The notes below the pieces were generated by a model. It searched no databases. It was not told the DNA's origin and saw only the letters and a list, made by a program, of their open reading frames with translations. 64,000 bases of DNA from an uncultured Bacteroidota bacterium. Its GTDB lineage: Bacteria; Bacteroidota; Bacteroidia; Chitinophagales; Chitinophagaceae. A program made the position numbers and the translations under genes. The DNA is taken from the NCBI GenBank assembly GCA_903831575.1, contig CAIKYB010000016.1, positions 179,265 through 243,264 on the forward strand, given 5' to 3'. Positions within the stretch are counted from its first letter, which is position 1, and each line of letters starts with the position of its first letter. This document shows, in pieces, positions 17,209-30,132 of the stretch.

Positions 17209-19341
17209 ATGCAAATTATTCAAAGTATTCGTGAAAAAGGCGCAGCAATCGTAATTGTTGTTATTGCCCTAAGTTTAATTGGTTTTATTTTAATGGACGC
17301 CAAACAAGGAAGTAGTAGGCTTTTTGAATCTGCCTCAAATAATGTGGGTAAAGTAAATGGCGAACCAATAGAGTTGGCGGAATATAATAAAAAAGTAAAA
17401 GAAGCGGAAGATTTGCAAGCTCAAAGAAGTGGCCAAAGACCTAGTGGAACGCAAACCTACCAAACGCGTGAGCAAATGTGGAATCAAATAGTAGCCGAGA
17501 AAATCTTTTTTAAAGAAATCAAAAAAGTGGGCATTGAATTTACGGCTAAAGAATTGTCCTACATATTAATGAGCGATGACCAATCTAATCCCTTTCTACA
17601 AGAACAGTCTTTAAAAGATTCAATAACAGGAAGATTAGATGTTAAAAAAGCTCAAGCTGCGTTAACGAACATTAAAAAATTAAAAGGAGAGCAGAGAGAT
17701 GGTGTTAATGCACAAATAGTAGATCCTTTAAAATTAAGCAACTCTGTTTCAAAATATTCTGGCCTATTAAATGCAAGCGCCTATTATCCAGAATGGATGA
17801 AGAAGAAAGATAACGCAGAAAATCAAGCAATAGCTTCAATTTCTTATGTGGCCATTCCTTATTCTGAAGTATCAGATAGCTTGGTAAAAGTTAGCGATGA
17901 AGATGTAAGTGATTATGTAGGGAAACATAAAGAACAATTCAAACAAGAAGAAGGAAGAAATATATCTTATGTTACGTTTAGCCAATTAGCTTCTTCTGAA
18001 GATAGTTCAACTGTATCAACAGCATTAACACAATTAAAACCATTATTTGAAGCAGATACCAATTCAAAGTCTTTCGTGGCAAGAAACAGTTCTTCTATAG
18101 ACTTTAATGATGATTACTCTTCAAAATCAAAATTAGCTACTTCTGTAGCAGACACGTTGGTAAAATTATCAACAGGTTCTGTTTTCGGACCATATGTTGA
18201 TAAGGGAAGTTTTGTTCTTGCAAAAATGTTAGGTTCTAAGCAATTGCCAGACAGCGCAAAAGCGAGACATATTTTAATTGGTGTAGCTGACCCAAGAACT
18301 GGCAAACAGTTAATGTCTGATACAGCAGCTAAAAAATTAGCAGATAGTATTTATAATGCTATTAAAGCAGGAGCAGATTTCACCATGTTAGCATTGCAAT
18401 TCTCATCAGACGAAGGGAGTAAAATTAAGGGCGGAGACTTAGGAACATTTGCATATGGTACAATGGTTGCGGAATTTAATGAGTTTTGTTTTACAAAAAC
18501 AGCAGGATCCAAAGGAGTAGTAAAAACACAATTTGGATACCATGTTATTGATTTGATTAGTCAAAAAGATTTTAAGACAGCCTACAAAATGGCTTATTTA
18601 GGAAAAGAAATTTTAGCAAGCGAAGCAACGATAAATAAGGCAAGTCTTGAAGCAACAAAAGCTTCTGCTGAAAAAGGAAAGCCAGCGTTGGAGAAATTTA
18701 TTTCTAAAAATGGTTTAAGTCTTACAACGATTCCAACTTTAATCAAAGAAAATGATTATCAAGTTGGTGCATTGCAAGATGCAAGAAGCCTTGTTCGCTG
18801 GGCGTTTGAAGCAAAGAAAGGAGACATCAGTGAACCCTTTAGCATTGGCGATCAATTTGTGGTTGCTGTATTAGATAAAGTATTAGACAAAGGTGTTCAA
18901 GATGCTGCAACGGCAAGACCAGGATGTGAAGCACTTATTAAGAACAATAAAAAGTATGAAATTTTTTCTAAAAAACTAGGTAACAATCCATCGCTAGAAG
19001 CTGCGTCTACGGCTTACGGAAAGTCTATTCAAACTGCAGGTGCGGATTCAACACTAACTATTAATTCTCAAATCATTAATGGTGTTGGTATGGAATCAAA
19101 AGTGATTGGTGCATCTTTTAATAAAAATTATCAAGTTAAAAACTCTCCTTTAATTCAGGGAAATAGCGGAGTTTATATTATTAAAGTAAACAGTATTCTG
19201 AATAAGCCATCGGTTGCACCAGAAGTTCTAGCGCAACAATCAAGCGAGAAATTAAATTCCATCAGAAGCCAATCAAATGGCTGGTATGAGGGGTTGAAAA
19301 AACAAGCGGATGTGGTTGATAGCAGAAGCAAACATTTTTAA
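17209..19341 (+). CDS. PpiD/SurA-like periplasmic peptidyl-prolyl isomerase
   Basis: A 710-residue membrane-anchored foldase. The start is the ATG at 17209; an in-frame TTG at 17179 overlaps the promoter and is rejected. One N-terminal membrane helix (AAIVIVVIALSLIGFILMDA) is followed by a SurA_N-like region with NNVGKVNGEPIELAEYNKKV. A parvulin domain lies near residues 345-450 (ARHILIGVADPRTGKQL, GGDLGTFAYGTMVAEF, FGYHVIDLIS). The long C-terminal part is PpiD-like. It probably assists folding of exported and outer-membrane proteins. Bacteroidota annotation often calls this family SurA N-terminal domain protein. Transcription ends at a hairpin terminator at 19370. Confidence 0.9.
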   Translation: MQIIQSIREKGAAIVIVVIALSLIGFILMDAKQGSSRLFESASNNVGKVNGEPIELAEYNKKVKEAEDLQAQRSGQRPSGTQTYQTREQMWNQIVAEKIFFKEIKKVGIEFTAKELSYILMSDDQSNPFLQEQSLKDSITGRLDVKKAQAALTNIKKLKGEQRDGVNAQIVDPLKLSNSVSKYSGLLNASAYYPEWMKKKDNAENQAIASISYVAIPYSEVSDSLVKVSDEDVSDYVGKHKEQFKQEEGRNISYVTFSQLASSEDSSTVSTALTQLKPLFEADTNSKSFVARNSSSIDFNDDYSSKSKLATSVADTLVKLSTGSVFGPYVDKGSFVLAKMLGSKQLPDSAKARHILIGVADPRTGKQLMSDTAAKKLADSIYNAIKAGADFTMLALQFSSDEGSKIKGGDLGTFAYGTMVAEFNEFCFTKTAGSKGVVKTQFGYHVIDLISQKDFKTAYKMAYLGKEILASEATINKASLEATKASAEKGKPALEKFISKNGLSLTTIPTLIKENDYQVGALQDARSLVRWAFEAKKGDISEPFSIGDQFVVAVLDKVLDKGVQDAATARPGCEALIKNNKKYEIFSKKLGNNPSLEAASTAYGKSIQTAGADSTLTINSQIINGVGMESKVIGASFNKNYQVKNSPLIQGNSGVYIIKVNSILNKPSVAPEVLAQQSSEKLNSIRSQSNGWYEGLKKQADVVDSRSKHF

Positions 19342-19368
19342 TCTTTTGCTTTTCGTAAAAAATTTTAA

Positions 19369-19400
19369 TAACCGGTCTCTAAAAGGCCGGTTTTTTATTT
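19369..19400 (+). terminator. Rho-independent terminator after the PpiD-like gene
   Basis: An 8-bp stem (19370-19377 with 19385-19392, one G-T pair) with a 7-nt loop is followed by a run of T. It lies 28 bp after the stop codon and just before the DUF2480 gene. Confidence 0.85.
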
Positions 19401-19412
19401 TATTTTTGAAAC

Positions 19413-19928
19413 ATGTCAGAACCATTTATAAATAAAGTTGCAGAAAGTGGAATCATCACCCTTAATTTGGAAGAGTATTTTCCAAAAGAACCCGTAGTGA
19501 TTTTTGACATTAAGGATTATTTATTCATGGGCTTAATCTTAAAAGAGAAAGATTTCAGGCAAGCTTTAAAAGACTTGAATTTGGAAGAGTATAAAAATAA
19601 AATTGTTGCGGTTGTTTGTTCTGCAGAAGCCATCATTCCAATGTGGGCATACATGTTAATTTCGAGCGTTTTGCTTCAGACAGCCCATGCCGTTATGATG
19701 GGGGATGAAAATGATGTTATTAAAAAAACCCTGATTAAAAACATTCAGCAAATAGAAATAAAAGAATTTACAGATAAGCGCATCGTTATAAAAGGCTGTG
19801 GAGAAACGCCTATTCCAGAAGAAGCATATCTTGAAATAACAAACTTACTTCGACCGGTTGCAAAGAGCATAATGTATGGAGAACCCTGCAGTACAGTTCC
19901 TGTTTATAAAAAGCAAACACCGCTATAA
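19413..19928 (+). CDS. DUF2480 family protein
   Basis: A 171-residue cytoplasmic protein matching DUF2480, a family largely restricted to Bacteroidota. Recognisable parts are ITLNLEEYFPKEPVVIFDIK, FRQALKDLNLEEYKNKIVAV, CSAEAIIPMWAYMLISSVL and IKGCGETPIPEEAYLEIT. No catalytic motif is evident and the function is unknown. TATTTTTG at 19401-19408 may be the -7 element, which would give a very short leader. The gene converges with corA, 4 bp away. Confidence 0.85.
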   Translation: MSEPFINKVAESGIITLNLEEYFPKEPVVIFDIKDYLFMGLILKEKDFRQALKDLNLEEYKNKIVAVVCSAEAIIPMWAYMLISSVLLQTAHAVMMGDENDVIKKTLIKNIQQIEIKEFTDKRIVIKGCGETPIPEEAYLEITNLLRPVAKSIMYGEPCSTVPVYKKQTPL

Positions 19929-19932
19929 TAAA

Positions 19933-21024
19933 CTAAAACCATTTTTTTCTTTTAAAATAGAAGAACATCCAAATGGGGGTGAAAACCATAATAACAACAG
20001 AAATAAAGAAGCCCCATTTATTATGAAGCATTGGAATTTTTTCGAAATTCATTCCAAAGATTGCTCCAATAACAGTAGCCGGTGCGAGTAAACAAGTTAC
20101 TATAGCCATCCACTTCATGACTTCGTTTTGTTTTAAATTTACATTGCTCATATATAAATCCTGCAGGTTAATCAACATATCTCTGTAGTTTTCTGCGAGA
20201 TCATTAGCTTGTACGATATGGTCATAAACATCTTTAAAATACTTTTCTGTTTTTTCTTCAATCAATACATTTTCGCTTCTCAGTATACCATGAATCAATT
20301 CTCTAACAGGTCCGATACTTCTTTTCAATAAAATCATTTCTTTTCTGATGGTATTTATTTTTACCAAAGTTTGATTGTCGGCACCCTTTGCGATATCTTC
20401 TTCTAGCTGTTCTATTTTTTCACCAAGTTTTTCCATAACCAAAAAGTAATGGTCAACGATACTGTCTATTAGAATATAATATAAAAAATCAGCACCACTC
20501 TGTCTTATTTTGCTCGTATTTAATTTTATTTTTTCTCTTACCGCATCAAAAACATCCCGATCAGCATCATCCTGAATACTAATAATAAACTCTTTACCAA
20601 GTATAATACTAATTTGTTCGGTTTCAACTGTGGATTCTTTTTCGTTGAAATACAGCATATTCAACACACAAAATAATATGCCATTAATTTCATCCATTTT
20701 TGGCCGTTGGTTCGTGCTTAATATATCTTCTAGAATTAACTGGTGTATACCAAAATGAGCAGAAATTTTTTCAACTTCTGTTTTATTAATGCCATCTATA
20801 TTTATCCAGGAAATACTTTTGGTATGAAGGTGTTCGTAACAATCTTCTATTTTTTCAATAGACTTAAATTCAAAATCAACAGGCGAGTATTCAATTAAAA
20901 ATATTTTTCCATTGATTGCGGATTTTCGCTCAGGAATAATGGTTGGATTAACCTGTAATACTCTTTTTGTTTTGAGTATTTCCAAAGGGTTGATTAAGTA
21001 ATCTAAATAGTTTCTTTTTAGCAT
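19933..21024 (-). CDS. corA: CorA magnesium/cobalt transporter
   Basis: A 363-residue inner-membrane channel of the CorA family, acting as a homopentamer for divalent cation uptake. A large cytoplasmic N-terminal domain with a long coiled region (LGEKIEQLEEDIAKGADNQ) is followed by two C-terminal membrane helices. The signature GMN is present in IGAIFGMNFEKIP at the end of the first helix. The C-terminus is basic (YFKRKKWF). Length is normal. Confidence 0.95.
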   Translation of the reverse strand: MLKRNYLDYLINPLEILKTKRVLQVNPTIIPERKSAINGKIFLIEYSPVDFEFKSIEKIEDCYEHLHTKSISWINIDGINKTEVEKISAHFGIHQLILEDILSTNQRPKMDEINGILFCVLNMLYFNEKESTVETEQISIILGKEFIISIQDDADRDVFDAVREKIKLNTSKIRQSGADFLYYILIDSIVDHYFLVMEKLGEKIEQLEEDIAKGADNQTLVKINTIRKEMILLKRSIGPVRELIHGILRSENVLIEEKTEKYFKDVYDHIVQANDLAENYRDMLINLQDLYMSNVNLKQNEVMKWMAIVTCLLAPATVIGAIFGMNFEKIPMLHNKWGFFISVVIMVFTPIWMFFYFKRKKWF

Positions 21025-21109
21025 AATCGCATTAGCTATGTTTTGAATCGTGGTAATTAGGGATTACAGAATAAAGATAGCGTACCATTTTGATAGATAG
21101 AGCTAAGAG

Positions 21110-21127
21110 GCAATATTGCAATATTGC
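21110..21127. repeat. 18-bp perfect palindrome in the corA-asnS gap
   Basis: GCAATATTGCAATATTGC is a perfect 18-bp palindrome in the 270-bp region between asnS and corA. A near copy is found at 60991-61008, upstream of the EamA transporter gene. It could be a regulator-binding site. The rest of this gap shows no gene. Confidence 0.4.
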
Positions 21128-21294
21128 GAATATCCAAACCGGCAGGCCAAAAGTTTTCACTAAAGAATATTTAGTGTTTATAAAAAGAAACGGTAACAGG
21201 GTGGCTTTTTAATCATCAAAAAAGTACAAGGATATTATTCTTTTGTCACTGCCCAAGCCGGCAATAAAAGAAAAAAGTTAAAAACACGCTTGTA

Positions 21295-22737
21295 TTAAAA
21301 AGAAGCGCTTTTTGGATATCTTGGAAATGGAATTACATCACGGATATTGCCCATTCCTGTAACGAATTGAACAATTCTTTCAAATCCTAATCCAAACCCT
21401 GCATGAGGACAAGCGCCAAATCTTCTTGTATCGAGATACCAATCTAGCTCTTCTGTAGGACTATGCATTTCCTTCATTCTTTCTGTAAGTTTTTCTAAGC
21501 GCTCTTCTCTTTGAGAGCCACCAACTATTTCGCCGATACCCGGTGCTAAAATGTCCATTGCGGCCACGGTTTTTCCATCATCGTTTTGACGCATATAGAA
21601 AGCCTTGATTTCCTTTGGATAATTGGTAAGTATAACTGGTTTTTTAAAATGTTTTTCAACAAGATATCGTTCATGTTCGCTTTGTAAATCAATTCCCCAT
21701 TTGTCAATGATGTATTGAAATTTCTTTTTCTTATTGTGGTTGCATTCTTTTAAGATTTCAATCGCCTCTGTATAAGTCACTCTTTCAAAATCATTATTAA
21801 CTACAAAATCCAGCTTTTCTAATAAGCCCATTTCGCTTCTTTCATTTTGTGGTTTTTGTTTTTCTTCTTCCTCCAGTCTTTGCGTTAAGAATTCCAAATC
21901 CTCTTTATTATTATCCATTGCATATTTTATAATATACTTAATAAATTCTTCTGCAAGGTTCATATTGTCTTCCAAATCATTGAACGCTACTTCGGGTTCT
22001 ATCATCCAAAATTCGGCAAGGTGTCTTGTGGTATTACTATTTTCTGCCCGGAAAGTTGGACCAAAAGTATAAACATCACTAAAAGCCATTGCTGCTAATT
22101 CTCCTTCCAATTGACCACTAACGGTTAGGTTTGTACTACGAGCAAAAAAGTCGTCTTTAAAATTGATGGAACCATCTTCATTTTTAGGAGCCGTGCCATC
22201 TAAAGGAAGCGTAGTTACCTTAAACATTTCTCCAGCACCTTCTGCATCGCTTGCGGTAATGATTGGGGTGTGTAAATAAACAAATCCTTTTTTATTAAAG
22301 AATTCATGAATAGCAAAAGCAAGAGAATGTCTTACTCTAAAAATGGCGCCAAATGTATTTGTACGAAAGCGCATGTGAGCAATTTCTCTTAAAAATTCAA
22401 GGCTGTGTTTTTTAGGTTGTAATGGAAACTTTTCTGCATCACTATCGCCTAATATTTCTATAGACGTTGCATTAAGTTCAACCTTTTGTCCTTTACCTAA
22501 AGAGGCAATTATTTCACCATCAGCTTTAATACAGGCGCCCGTAGTAATTCTTTTCAAGATGGACTCATCGATGGAGCCTAATGACACAACCACTTGAAGA
22601 TTATTATTTGTACTACCATCATTTAAGGCAATGAACTGATTATTTCTAAATGTTCTTACCCAACCCATAACGGTAGTTTGGAAGTTTACCTCTTCTGATT
22701 GTAGTAGTGCTTTAATTCTGCTGCGCTTGTTGAACAT
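21295..22737 (-). CDS. asnS: Asparaginyl-tRNA synthetase
   Basis: A 480-residue class IIb aminoacyl-tRNA synthetase charging tRNA-Asn. The N-terminal OB fold ([20 protein letters not shown]) binds the anticodon. Catalytic motifs are [20 protein letters not shown] (motif 2) and [20 protein letters not shown] (motif 3). The ending [16 protein letters not shown] is typical. Length is normal and the ATG at 22735-22737 is the clear start. Confidence 0.97.
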   Translation of the reverse strand: MFNKRSRIKALLQSEEVNFQTTVMGWVRTFRNNQFIALNDGSTNNNLQVVVSLGSIDESILKRITTGACIKADGEIIASLGKGQKVELNATSIEILGDSDAEKFPLQPKKHSLEFLREIAHMRFRTNTFGAIFRVRHSLAFAIHEFFNKKGFVYLHTPIITASDAEGAGEMFKVTTLPLDGTAPKNEDGSINFKDDFFARSTNLTVSGQLEGELAAMAFSDVYTFGPTFRAENSNTTRHLAEFWMIEPEVAFNDLEDNMNLAEEFIKYIIKYAMDNNKEDLEFLTQRLEEEEKQKPQNERSEMGLLEKLDFVVNNDFERVTYTEAIEILKECNHNKKKKFQYIIDKWGIDLQSEHERYLVEKHFKKPVILTNYPKEIKAFYMRQNDDGKTVAAMDILAPGIGEIVGGSQREERLEKLTERMKEMHSPTEELDWYLDTRRFGACPHAGFGLGFERIVQFVTGMGNIRDVIPFPRYPKSASF

Positions 22738-22788
22738 GGTGTTTTATTTTGCTTTGCAAAGATAAAAATTGCAAAGATGATTTTTTAT

Positions 22789-24057
22789 TTAATTCGGTCT
22801 TTGACGAGAAAAAGTTTTCTTTTTAGGGCTATTAAAATTTCTTTGAGCAGGTCCTCTATGGCCCCCACCGGATCTCTTTTCAGGTGCACTTATTTTAATG
22901 TGCTTTGCCTGCTGGTTCAATTCAACATGATAAGGATGAGATCTATCAATATCTATTCCTTTTCCAATAAGTTTTTGAATATCTTTTAAATAAGGCAATT
23001 CCTCATATTCACAGAAAGAAAAAGCTACACCACTAAGTCCTGCCCTTCCAGTTCTTCCAATGCGGTGAACATAAGTTTCTGGAACATTTGGTAATTCGTA
23101 ATTAATAACATGCGTTAATTCATCCACATCAATACCGCGAGCCGCAATATCCGTTGCTACTAAAACGCGTGTTGTTCTTTCTTTAAAATTTGTTAAGGCT
23201 CTTTGGCGTGCATTTTGAGATTTGTTGCCATGTATTGCCTCTGCTTTAATATTTAATCGAATAAGATCTTTTACAACCTTATCTGCGCCATGTTTTGTTC
23301 TTGTAAATACAAGAGCGCTTTTAATTTCAGCATCTTGCAGAAGAAAAGACAACAACATTTTTTTACTATCCTTATCAACAAAAAATAAAGATTGATTAAT
23401 GGTGTCCGCCGTTGATGAAACAGGAGTTACTTCAACTTTTTGAGGATTTGTTAGAATGGCATTTGCCAATGATTGAATCTCATTTGGCATAGTTGCCGAA
23501 AAGAAAAGCGTTTGTCTTTTTTGAGGCAGTTTGGTGATTACTCTTTTTACATCATGAACAAAGCCCATGTCAAGCATACGATCTGCTTCATCCAAAACGA
23601 ATATTTCAACGTCTTTCAGGTTGATATAGCCCTGGCTCATTAAATCTAATAATCGCCCTGGTGTAGCCACTAAAATATCGGCACCTCTTTCTAGTGCGTT
23701 TGTTTGAGGGACTTGACTTACCCCTCCAAAAATTACTAATGGTTTTAACCTTAATTCTCGTCCATATGCCCTAAAGCTTTCTTCAATTTGAATGGCAAGT
23801 TCTCTGGTTGGTGTAAGGATTAAAGCCCTGATTGATTTTTGGCCTGGCTTTGCAGCGTATGGTTTGCTCAATAATTGCAGCATTGGAATAGCGAAGGCGG
23901 CCGTTTTTCCAGTCCCCGTTTGTGCACAACCCAACAAATCTCTCCCAGAAAGAATAAAAGGAATGGCTTTTTCTTGAATTGGCGTTGGCGTTGAATAGCC
24001 TTCTTCTTTGAGCGCGCATAATATGGGCTCAATGATTTTTAAGTCTGTAAATAACAA
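22789..24057 (-). CDS. rhlE: DEAD-box RNA helicase, RhlE-like
   Basis: A 422-residue ATP-dependent RNA helicase. The Q motif (YSTPTPIQEKAIP), Walker A AQTGTGKT, PTRELAIQ, DEAD in VLDEADRMLDMGF, SAT, ATDIAARGIDVDELTHVINY and HRIGRTGRAG are all present. The C-terminal tail is basic and rich in Gly, Arg and Asn (APEKRSGGGHRGPAQRNF), as in RhlE-type helicases that bind structured RNA, often in ribosome assembly. Bacteroidota usually have several paralogues, so the exact role is uncertain. Confidence 0.93.
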   Translation of the reverse strand: MLFTDLKIIEPILCALKEEGYSTPTPIQEKAIPFILSGRDLLGCAQTGTGKTAAFAIPMLQLLSKPYAAKPGQKSIRALILTPTRELAIQIEESFRAYGRELRLKPLVIFGGVSQVPQTNALERGADILVATPGRLLDLMSQGYINLKDVEIFVLDEADRMLDMGFVHDVKRVITKLPQKRQTLFFSATMPNEIQSLANAILTNPQKVEVTPVSSTADTINQSLFFVDKDSKKMLLSFLLQDAEIKSALVFTRTKHGADKVVKDLIRLNIKAEAIHGNKSQNARQRALTNFKERTTRVLVATDIAARGIDVDELTHVINYELPNVPETYVHRIGRTGRAGLSGVAFSFCEYEELPYLKDIQKLIGKGIDIDRSHPYHVELNQQAKHIKISAPEKRSGGGHRGPAQRNFNSPKKKTFSRQRPN

Positions 24058-26576
<2,519 letters not shown>

Positions 26577-26620
26577 TAGTTTATATTAGGTCGTCAGAGG
26601 CTATATTGTTATTGTTTTTT

Positions 26621-26652
26621 AAGAGGTGGACTGGTAACGGCCACCTCTTTTG
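26621..26652 (+). terminator. Rho-independent terminator after katG
   Basis: A perfect 9-bp stem (26621-26629 with 26641-26649), 11-nt loop and T-rich tail, 45 bp after the katG stop. Confidence 0.85.
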
Positions 26653-26854
26653 TTTTTCTTAAGAATCCGGAACAACAGAAAAATTCTTTTATTTTACAAA
26701 AACTACTTAATATTGCAAAGGAAACGATTGATAAGAGTTATCCCAATCTAATCGAATCAACTAACAACACCCAGTACATTAGCACAAAATTTCAACAAAA
26801 TTCATATTTTAACTTAAGAGCGTAATTGTTAACAAGCGCATTTTCTAATACTTT

Positions 26855-28471
26855 ATGTACGATTTATCACAACTGAACGATCTGCTCGTTCCAGAATTAC
26901 TTGACATAGCAGCGCAACAAAAAATTATAACTTCAAAAAAACAATCCAGAGAAGAATTAATTACTCTTATTCTGGAAAAACAAGACCATATGGCACAAGA
27001 GAAAAAAATAACGCCTGACGAAAAACCAAAGAGAAAAAGAATTATTAAAGGATCGCCTCAAGAAGAAACGCCTCAAGAAGAAATAAAAGAGCAAATAGCT
27101 CCGGCAAAAAATAAAAAAGCAGAGGTTGAAAAAAAACCTATAATCAAAAAAGGCAAGGCAGAATTATTTGAAGTTGAAGAAGAGCTTCAGCCTATTACAA
27201 GTGAGCAGTCAACAATACCACCAGCAATTGCTCAAATGTTGCAAGAAGAAGATGTACAACAACCAGAAATTGAATTAGATCAAAACACATCATTAAACAA
27301 AGAGAATAAGTCTTTTCATCCACACAGAAAAGAACCACCCGTTTTTAATATAGAATTTGATGGAATAGTTTTCGGAGAAGGTGTATTAGAGATGATGCCA
27401 GACGGATACGGATTTTTGAGAAGCAGCGATTATAACTATTTATCCAGCCCAGATGATATTTATGTTTCACCATCTCAAATAAAATTATTTGGGTTAAAAA
27501 CAGGTGATACTGTTTATGGATCTGTTCGCCCACCAAAAGAAGGAGAAAAATATTTCGCCTTACTAAAAGTAGAAACAATAAACGGAAAAAGTCCCGAAGA
27601 AGTAAGAGATCGTGTACCCTTCGATTACCTAACACCGTTATTCCCGTTTGAAAAATTAAATCTTACAACAAAGTCGGATAATTATAGTACAAGAATTATG
27701 GACTTATTCACCCCTATTGGTAAAGGTCAGCGTGGATTAATAGTGGCTCAACCAAAGACGGGTAAAACTATGTTATTAAAAGAACTTGCCAATGCTATAG
27801 CAGAAAATCATCCAGAGTGTTATCTGATGATTGTTCTTGTAGATGAAAGACCAGAAGAGGTAACAGATATGGAGCGCAGTGTAAAAGCAGAGGTAATTGC
27901 ATCAACATTTGATGAGCCTGCAGAAAAGCATGTAAAAGTTTCGATTATAGCCTTACAGAAAGCAAAAAGATTGGTAGAGTGTGGACATGATGTTGTTATT
28001 CTGCTTGACTCTATTACGCGTTTGGCAAGAGCTCATAATACAGTTGCGCCTTCGAGCGGAAAGGTTTTGTCTGGAGGAGTTGAAGCGAATGCGATGCAAA
28101 AACCAAAACAATTTTTTGGTGCTGCGCGTAAAATTGAGAATGGCGGATCTTTAACTATAATAGCTACAGCCCTTGTAGATACAGGAAGCAAAATGGATGA
28201 GGTTATTTTTGAAGAGTTTAAAGGAACAGGAAACATGGAATTGCAACTTGAACGCAAATTGTCTAACAGAAGAATTTATCCGGCAATTGATATTGTTGCT
28301 TCTTCAACAAGAAGAGATGACTTATTGTTAGATAAAGATACTTTCCAAAGAATGTGGGTACTTCGTAAGCATTTAGCAGATATGAATCCGGAAGAGGCGA
28401 TTAATATGTTGCTCAAAAATATGAAAGGAACAAAAGATAATGCAGAATTTTTGACTTCAATGAATGGATAA
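26855..28471 (+). CDS. rho: Transcription termination factor Rho
   Basis: A 538-residue hexameric RNA helicase that terminates transcription. The N-terminal Rho_N helices ([20 protein letters not shown]) are followed by a long charged insert (residues about 50-165, rich in Glu, Lys and Pro), as seen in several Bacteroidota. The RNA-binding cold-shock-like domain contains [20 protein letters not shown]. The ATPase has Walker A AQPKTGKT and [15 protein letters not shown]. The end [20 protein letters not shown] is typical. Confidence 0.97.
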   Translation: MYDLSQLNDLLVPELLDIAAQQKIITSKKQSREELITLILEKQDHMAQEKKITPDEKPKRKRIIKGSPQEETPQEEIKEQIAPAKNKKAEVEKKPIIKKGKAELFEVEEELQPITSEQSTIPPAIAQMLQEEDVQQPEIELDQNTSLNKENKSFHPHRKEPPVFNIEFDGIVFGEGVLEMMPDGYGFLRSSDYNYLSSPDDIYVSPSQIKLFGLKTGDTVYGSVRPPKEGEKYFALLKVETINGKSPEEVRDRVPFDYLTPLFPFEKLNLTTKSDNYSTRIMDLFTPIGKGQRGLIVAQPKTGKTMLLKELANAIAENHPECYLMIVLVDERPEEVTDMERSVKAEVIASTFDEPAEKHVKVSIIALQKAKRLVECGHDVVILLDSITRLARAHNTVAPSSGKVLSGGVEANAMQKPKQFFGAARKIENGGSLTIIATALVDTGSKMDEVIFEEFKGTGNMELQLERKLSNRRIYPAIDIVASSTRRDDLLLDKDTFQRMWVLRKHLADMNPEEAINMLLKNMKGTKDNAEFLTSMNG

Positions 28472-28490
28472 AACGAGTATTATTTTCTAT

Positions 28491-28525
28491 AAAAAAAGTC
28501 GCGGTTTATTATCGCGACTTTTTTA
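28491..28525. terminator. Bidirectional terminator between rho and phhA
   Basis: The stem GTCGCG/CGCGAC (within 28498-28518) is preceded by seven A and followed by a T run, so it can terminate both rho and the convergent phenylalanine hydroxylase gene, whose stop is at 28526. Confidence 0.88.
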
Positions 28526-29251
28526 TTAAACAAACTTCGCAATACAAGAATCGATTTCTGAAACAGAAGAATAGAGCTGTTCAAAGGATTCGATAATAAA
28601 ATATTTATCCTGAATAACATCTGTTCTATAAGGAGTATTCAGAACTGTTTCAATATCAAAATTAATCTTAGTTGTGTTTTTATCTATGGCGTGTTTTGTT
28701 TCTCCGTTAGAAGAAATAATCCCAGCGCCATATATTTTCAATTGATTACCCTCTTTCATTAATCCAAATTCAATTGTATACCAATAAATTCGGCTCAATA
28801 ATTGTATAGCAAAAGGGTTGTCAATATAACGCAATGCAATTTTACCAAAATCTGTAAAGAAGTTGGAATAGCTGGTGTTTGTTAATAGTGGGATATGGCC
28901 AAACACATCGTGAAACATATCAGGCTCCTCCAGATAATCAAGTTGTTCCATTGATCTCAACCAACAAGTAGAGGTAAATTTTTTATTAGAAAGGCACTCG
29001 AAAAATTTATTTTCGGGGCAAAGATTAGGAACAACTTCAATTTGCCAGCCAGTAGCTTTTTGTAGTAATTTATTTACTTCCAAAAAGTCAGGAATTTTAT
29101 TATTGTTAAATTGTACGGCATCTATGGCGTTTAAGTATTCTTTAGAGACTTCAGATTCCAAAATACCCATTTGTCTATTAAACAACGTTTTCCAAACACT
29201 AAAATCTTCTGCAGTGTAATTTGCATAAATCTGTTCTGTAGGTCTTGACAT
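28526..29251 (-). CDS. phhA: Phenylalanine 4-monooxygenase
   Basis: A 241-residue single-domain aromatic amino acid hydroxylase that converts phenylalanine to tyrosine using tetrahydropterin, iron and oxygen. The iron ligands are visible: His114 and His119 in MFHDVFGHIPLL and Glu161 in YWYTIEFGL. There is no N-terminal ACT regulatory domain, as usual in bacteria. Length is close to that of other bacterial enzymes, a little short. It diverges from the SDR gene, with 164 bp between. Confidence 0.94.
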   Translation of the reverse strand: MSRPTEQIYANYTAEDFSVWKTLFNRQMGILESEVSKEYLNAIDAVQFNNNKIPDFLEVNKLLQKATGWQIEVVPNLCPENKFFECLSNKKFTSTCWLRSMEQLDYLEEPDMFHDVFGHIPLLTNTSYSNFFTDFGKIALRYIDNPFAIQLLSRIYWYTIEFGLMKEGNQLKIYGAGIISSNGETKHAIDKNTTKINFDIETVLNTPYRTDVIQDKYFIIESFEQLYSSVSEIDSCIAKFV

Positions 29252-29415
29252 AATTATAAATTATTAAAATCCACAAATAAAGAATCGGAAAACTTTTATG
29301 TGGAAGAAAAAAACTTTAAGACTTACAAGATAAAAAAAAAGAATCATTTTTTAAAATACTAAGAGCTATACCAAACAAAATAGTTTGAAATGTGTTATGG
29401 AATAAAAAATAATTT

Positions 29416-30132
29416 ATGGAATCAATTAAACATAAAAACATTTTAGTGGTGGGAGCTACTGGTGGTATTGGCTCAATAGTTGTAAAACTTTTGATTAATA
29501 GCGGAGGAAATCTTTTTATAGCAGGCAGAAATGAAAAACTGCTTTATGAAATAGCCGATCAGCATAAAATAGATGCGGGTGCCTGTTATATCGGAGACCT
29601 CACAAATCAAGAAAATGTATTGGAGCTTAAAGAAAAGTATTTTAAAAAATACCCCACCATTGATATGCTCATTAATACTTCAGGAATAGGGATTATCAAA
29701 ACTACTGATCATCTTTCCGAATCAGATTTTTATAAAACAATAATGGTCAATCTATTTGCTCCATACCTTCTAATAAAAGCGTTTCTTCCGTCAATGAAAG
29801 AAAGTAAAAAAGGATTGGTTGTTCATATCCCTGGAGTGTTGGGTAAGGTGCCAATGCTTGGAGCTGCAGCGTATAGTGCCAGCAAATATGGACTTGTTGG
29901 GATGTTGCAAAGTATTCGCGAAGAAATCAAGCGCACCGATATTAGAATTACGAATCTTTTCATGGGTGGTGTAGATTCTCCATTTTGGGAAAATATAGAC
30001 CTTAAGGTTCAAAAGGAAAAAATGATTACAGCAGAAGAGGCGGCGAAAGCAATTTGGTTCTTGTGTCAACAACCCACAAGTGGAGTAATAAGCGAAATGG
30101 TTTTACAGCCCTTTAATCACCAGGCAATTTAA
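29416..30132 (+). CDS. Short-chain dehydrogenase/reductase
   Basis: A 238-residue NAD(P)-dependent oxidoreductase of the classical SDR type. The cofactor motif GATGGIG (residues about 14-20), NTSG near 90, and the catalytic YSASK (Tyr about 154, Lys about 158) are present. The catalytic Ser position is occupied by a Pro/Gly-rich HIPGVLGK segment in place of the usual IxSxxG, which may affect activity. The substrate is unknown. Its stop overlaps the stop of the convergent monooxygenase-DsbA gene by 4 bp. Confidence 0.88.
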   Translation: MESIKHKNILVVGATGGIGSIVVKLLINSGGNLFIAGRNEKLLYEIADQHKIDAGACYIGDLTNQENVLELKEKYFKKYPTIDMLINTSGIGIIKTTDHLSESDFYKTIMVNLFAPYLLIKAFLPSMKESKKGLVVHIPGVLGKVPMLGAAAYSASKYGLVGMLQSIREEIKRTDIRITNLFMGGVDSPFWENIDLKVQKEKMITAEEAAKAIWFLCQQPTSGVISEMVLQPFNHQAI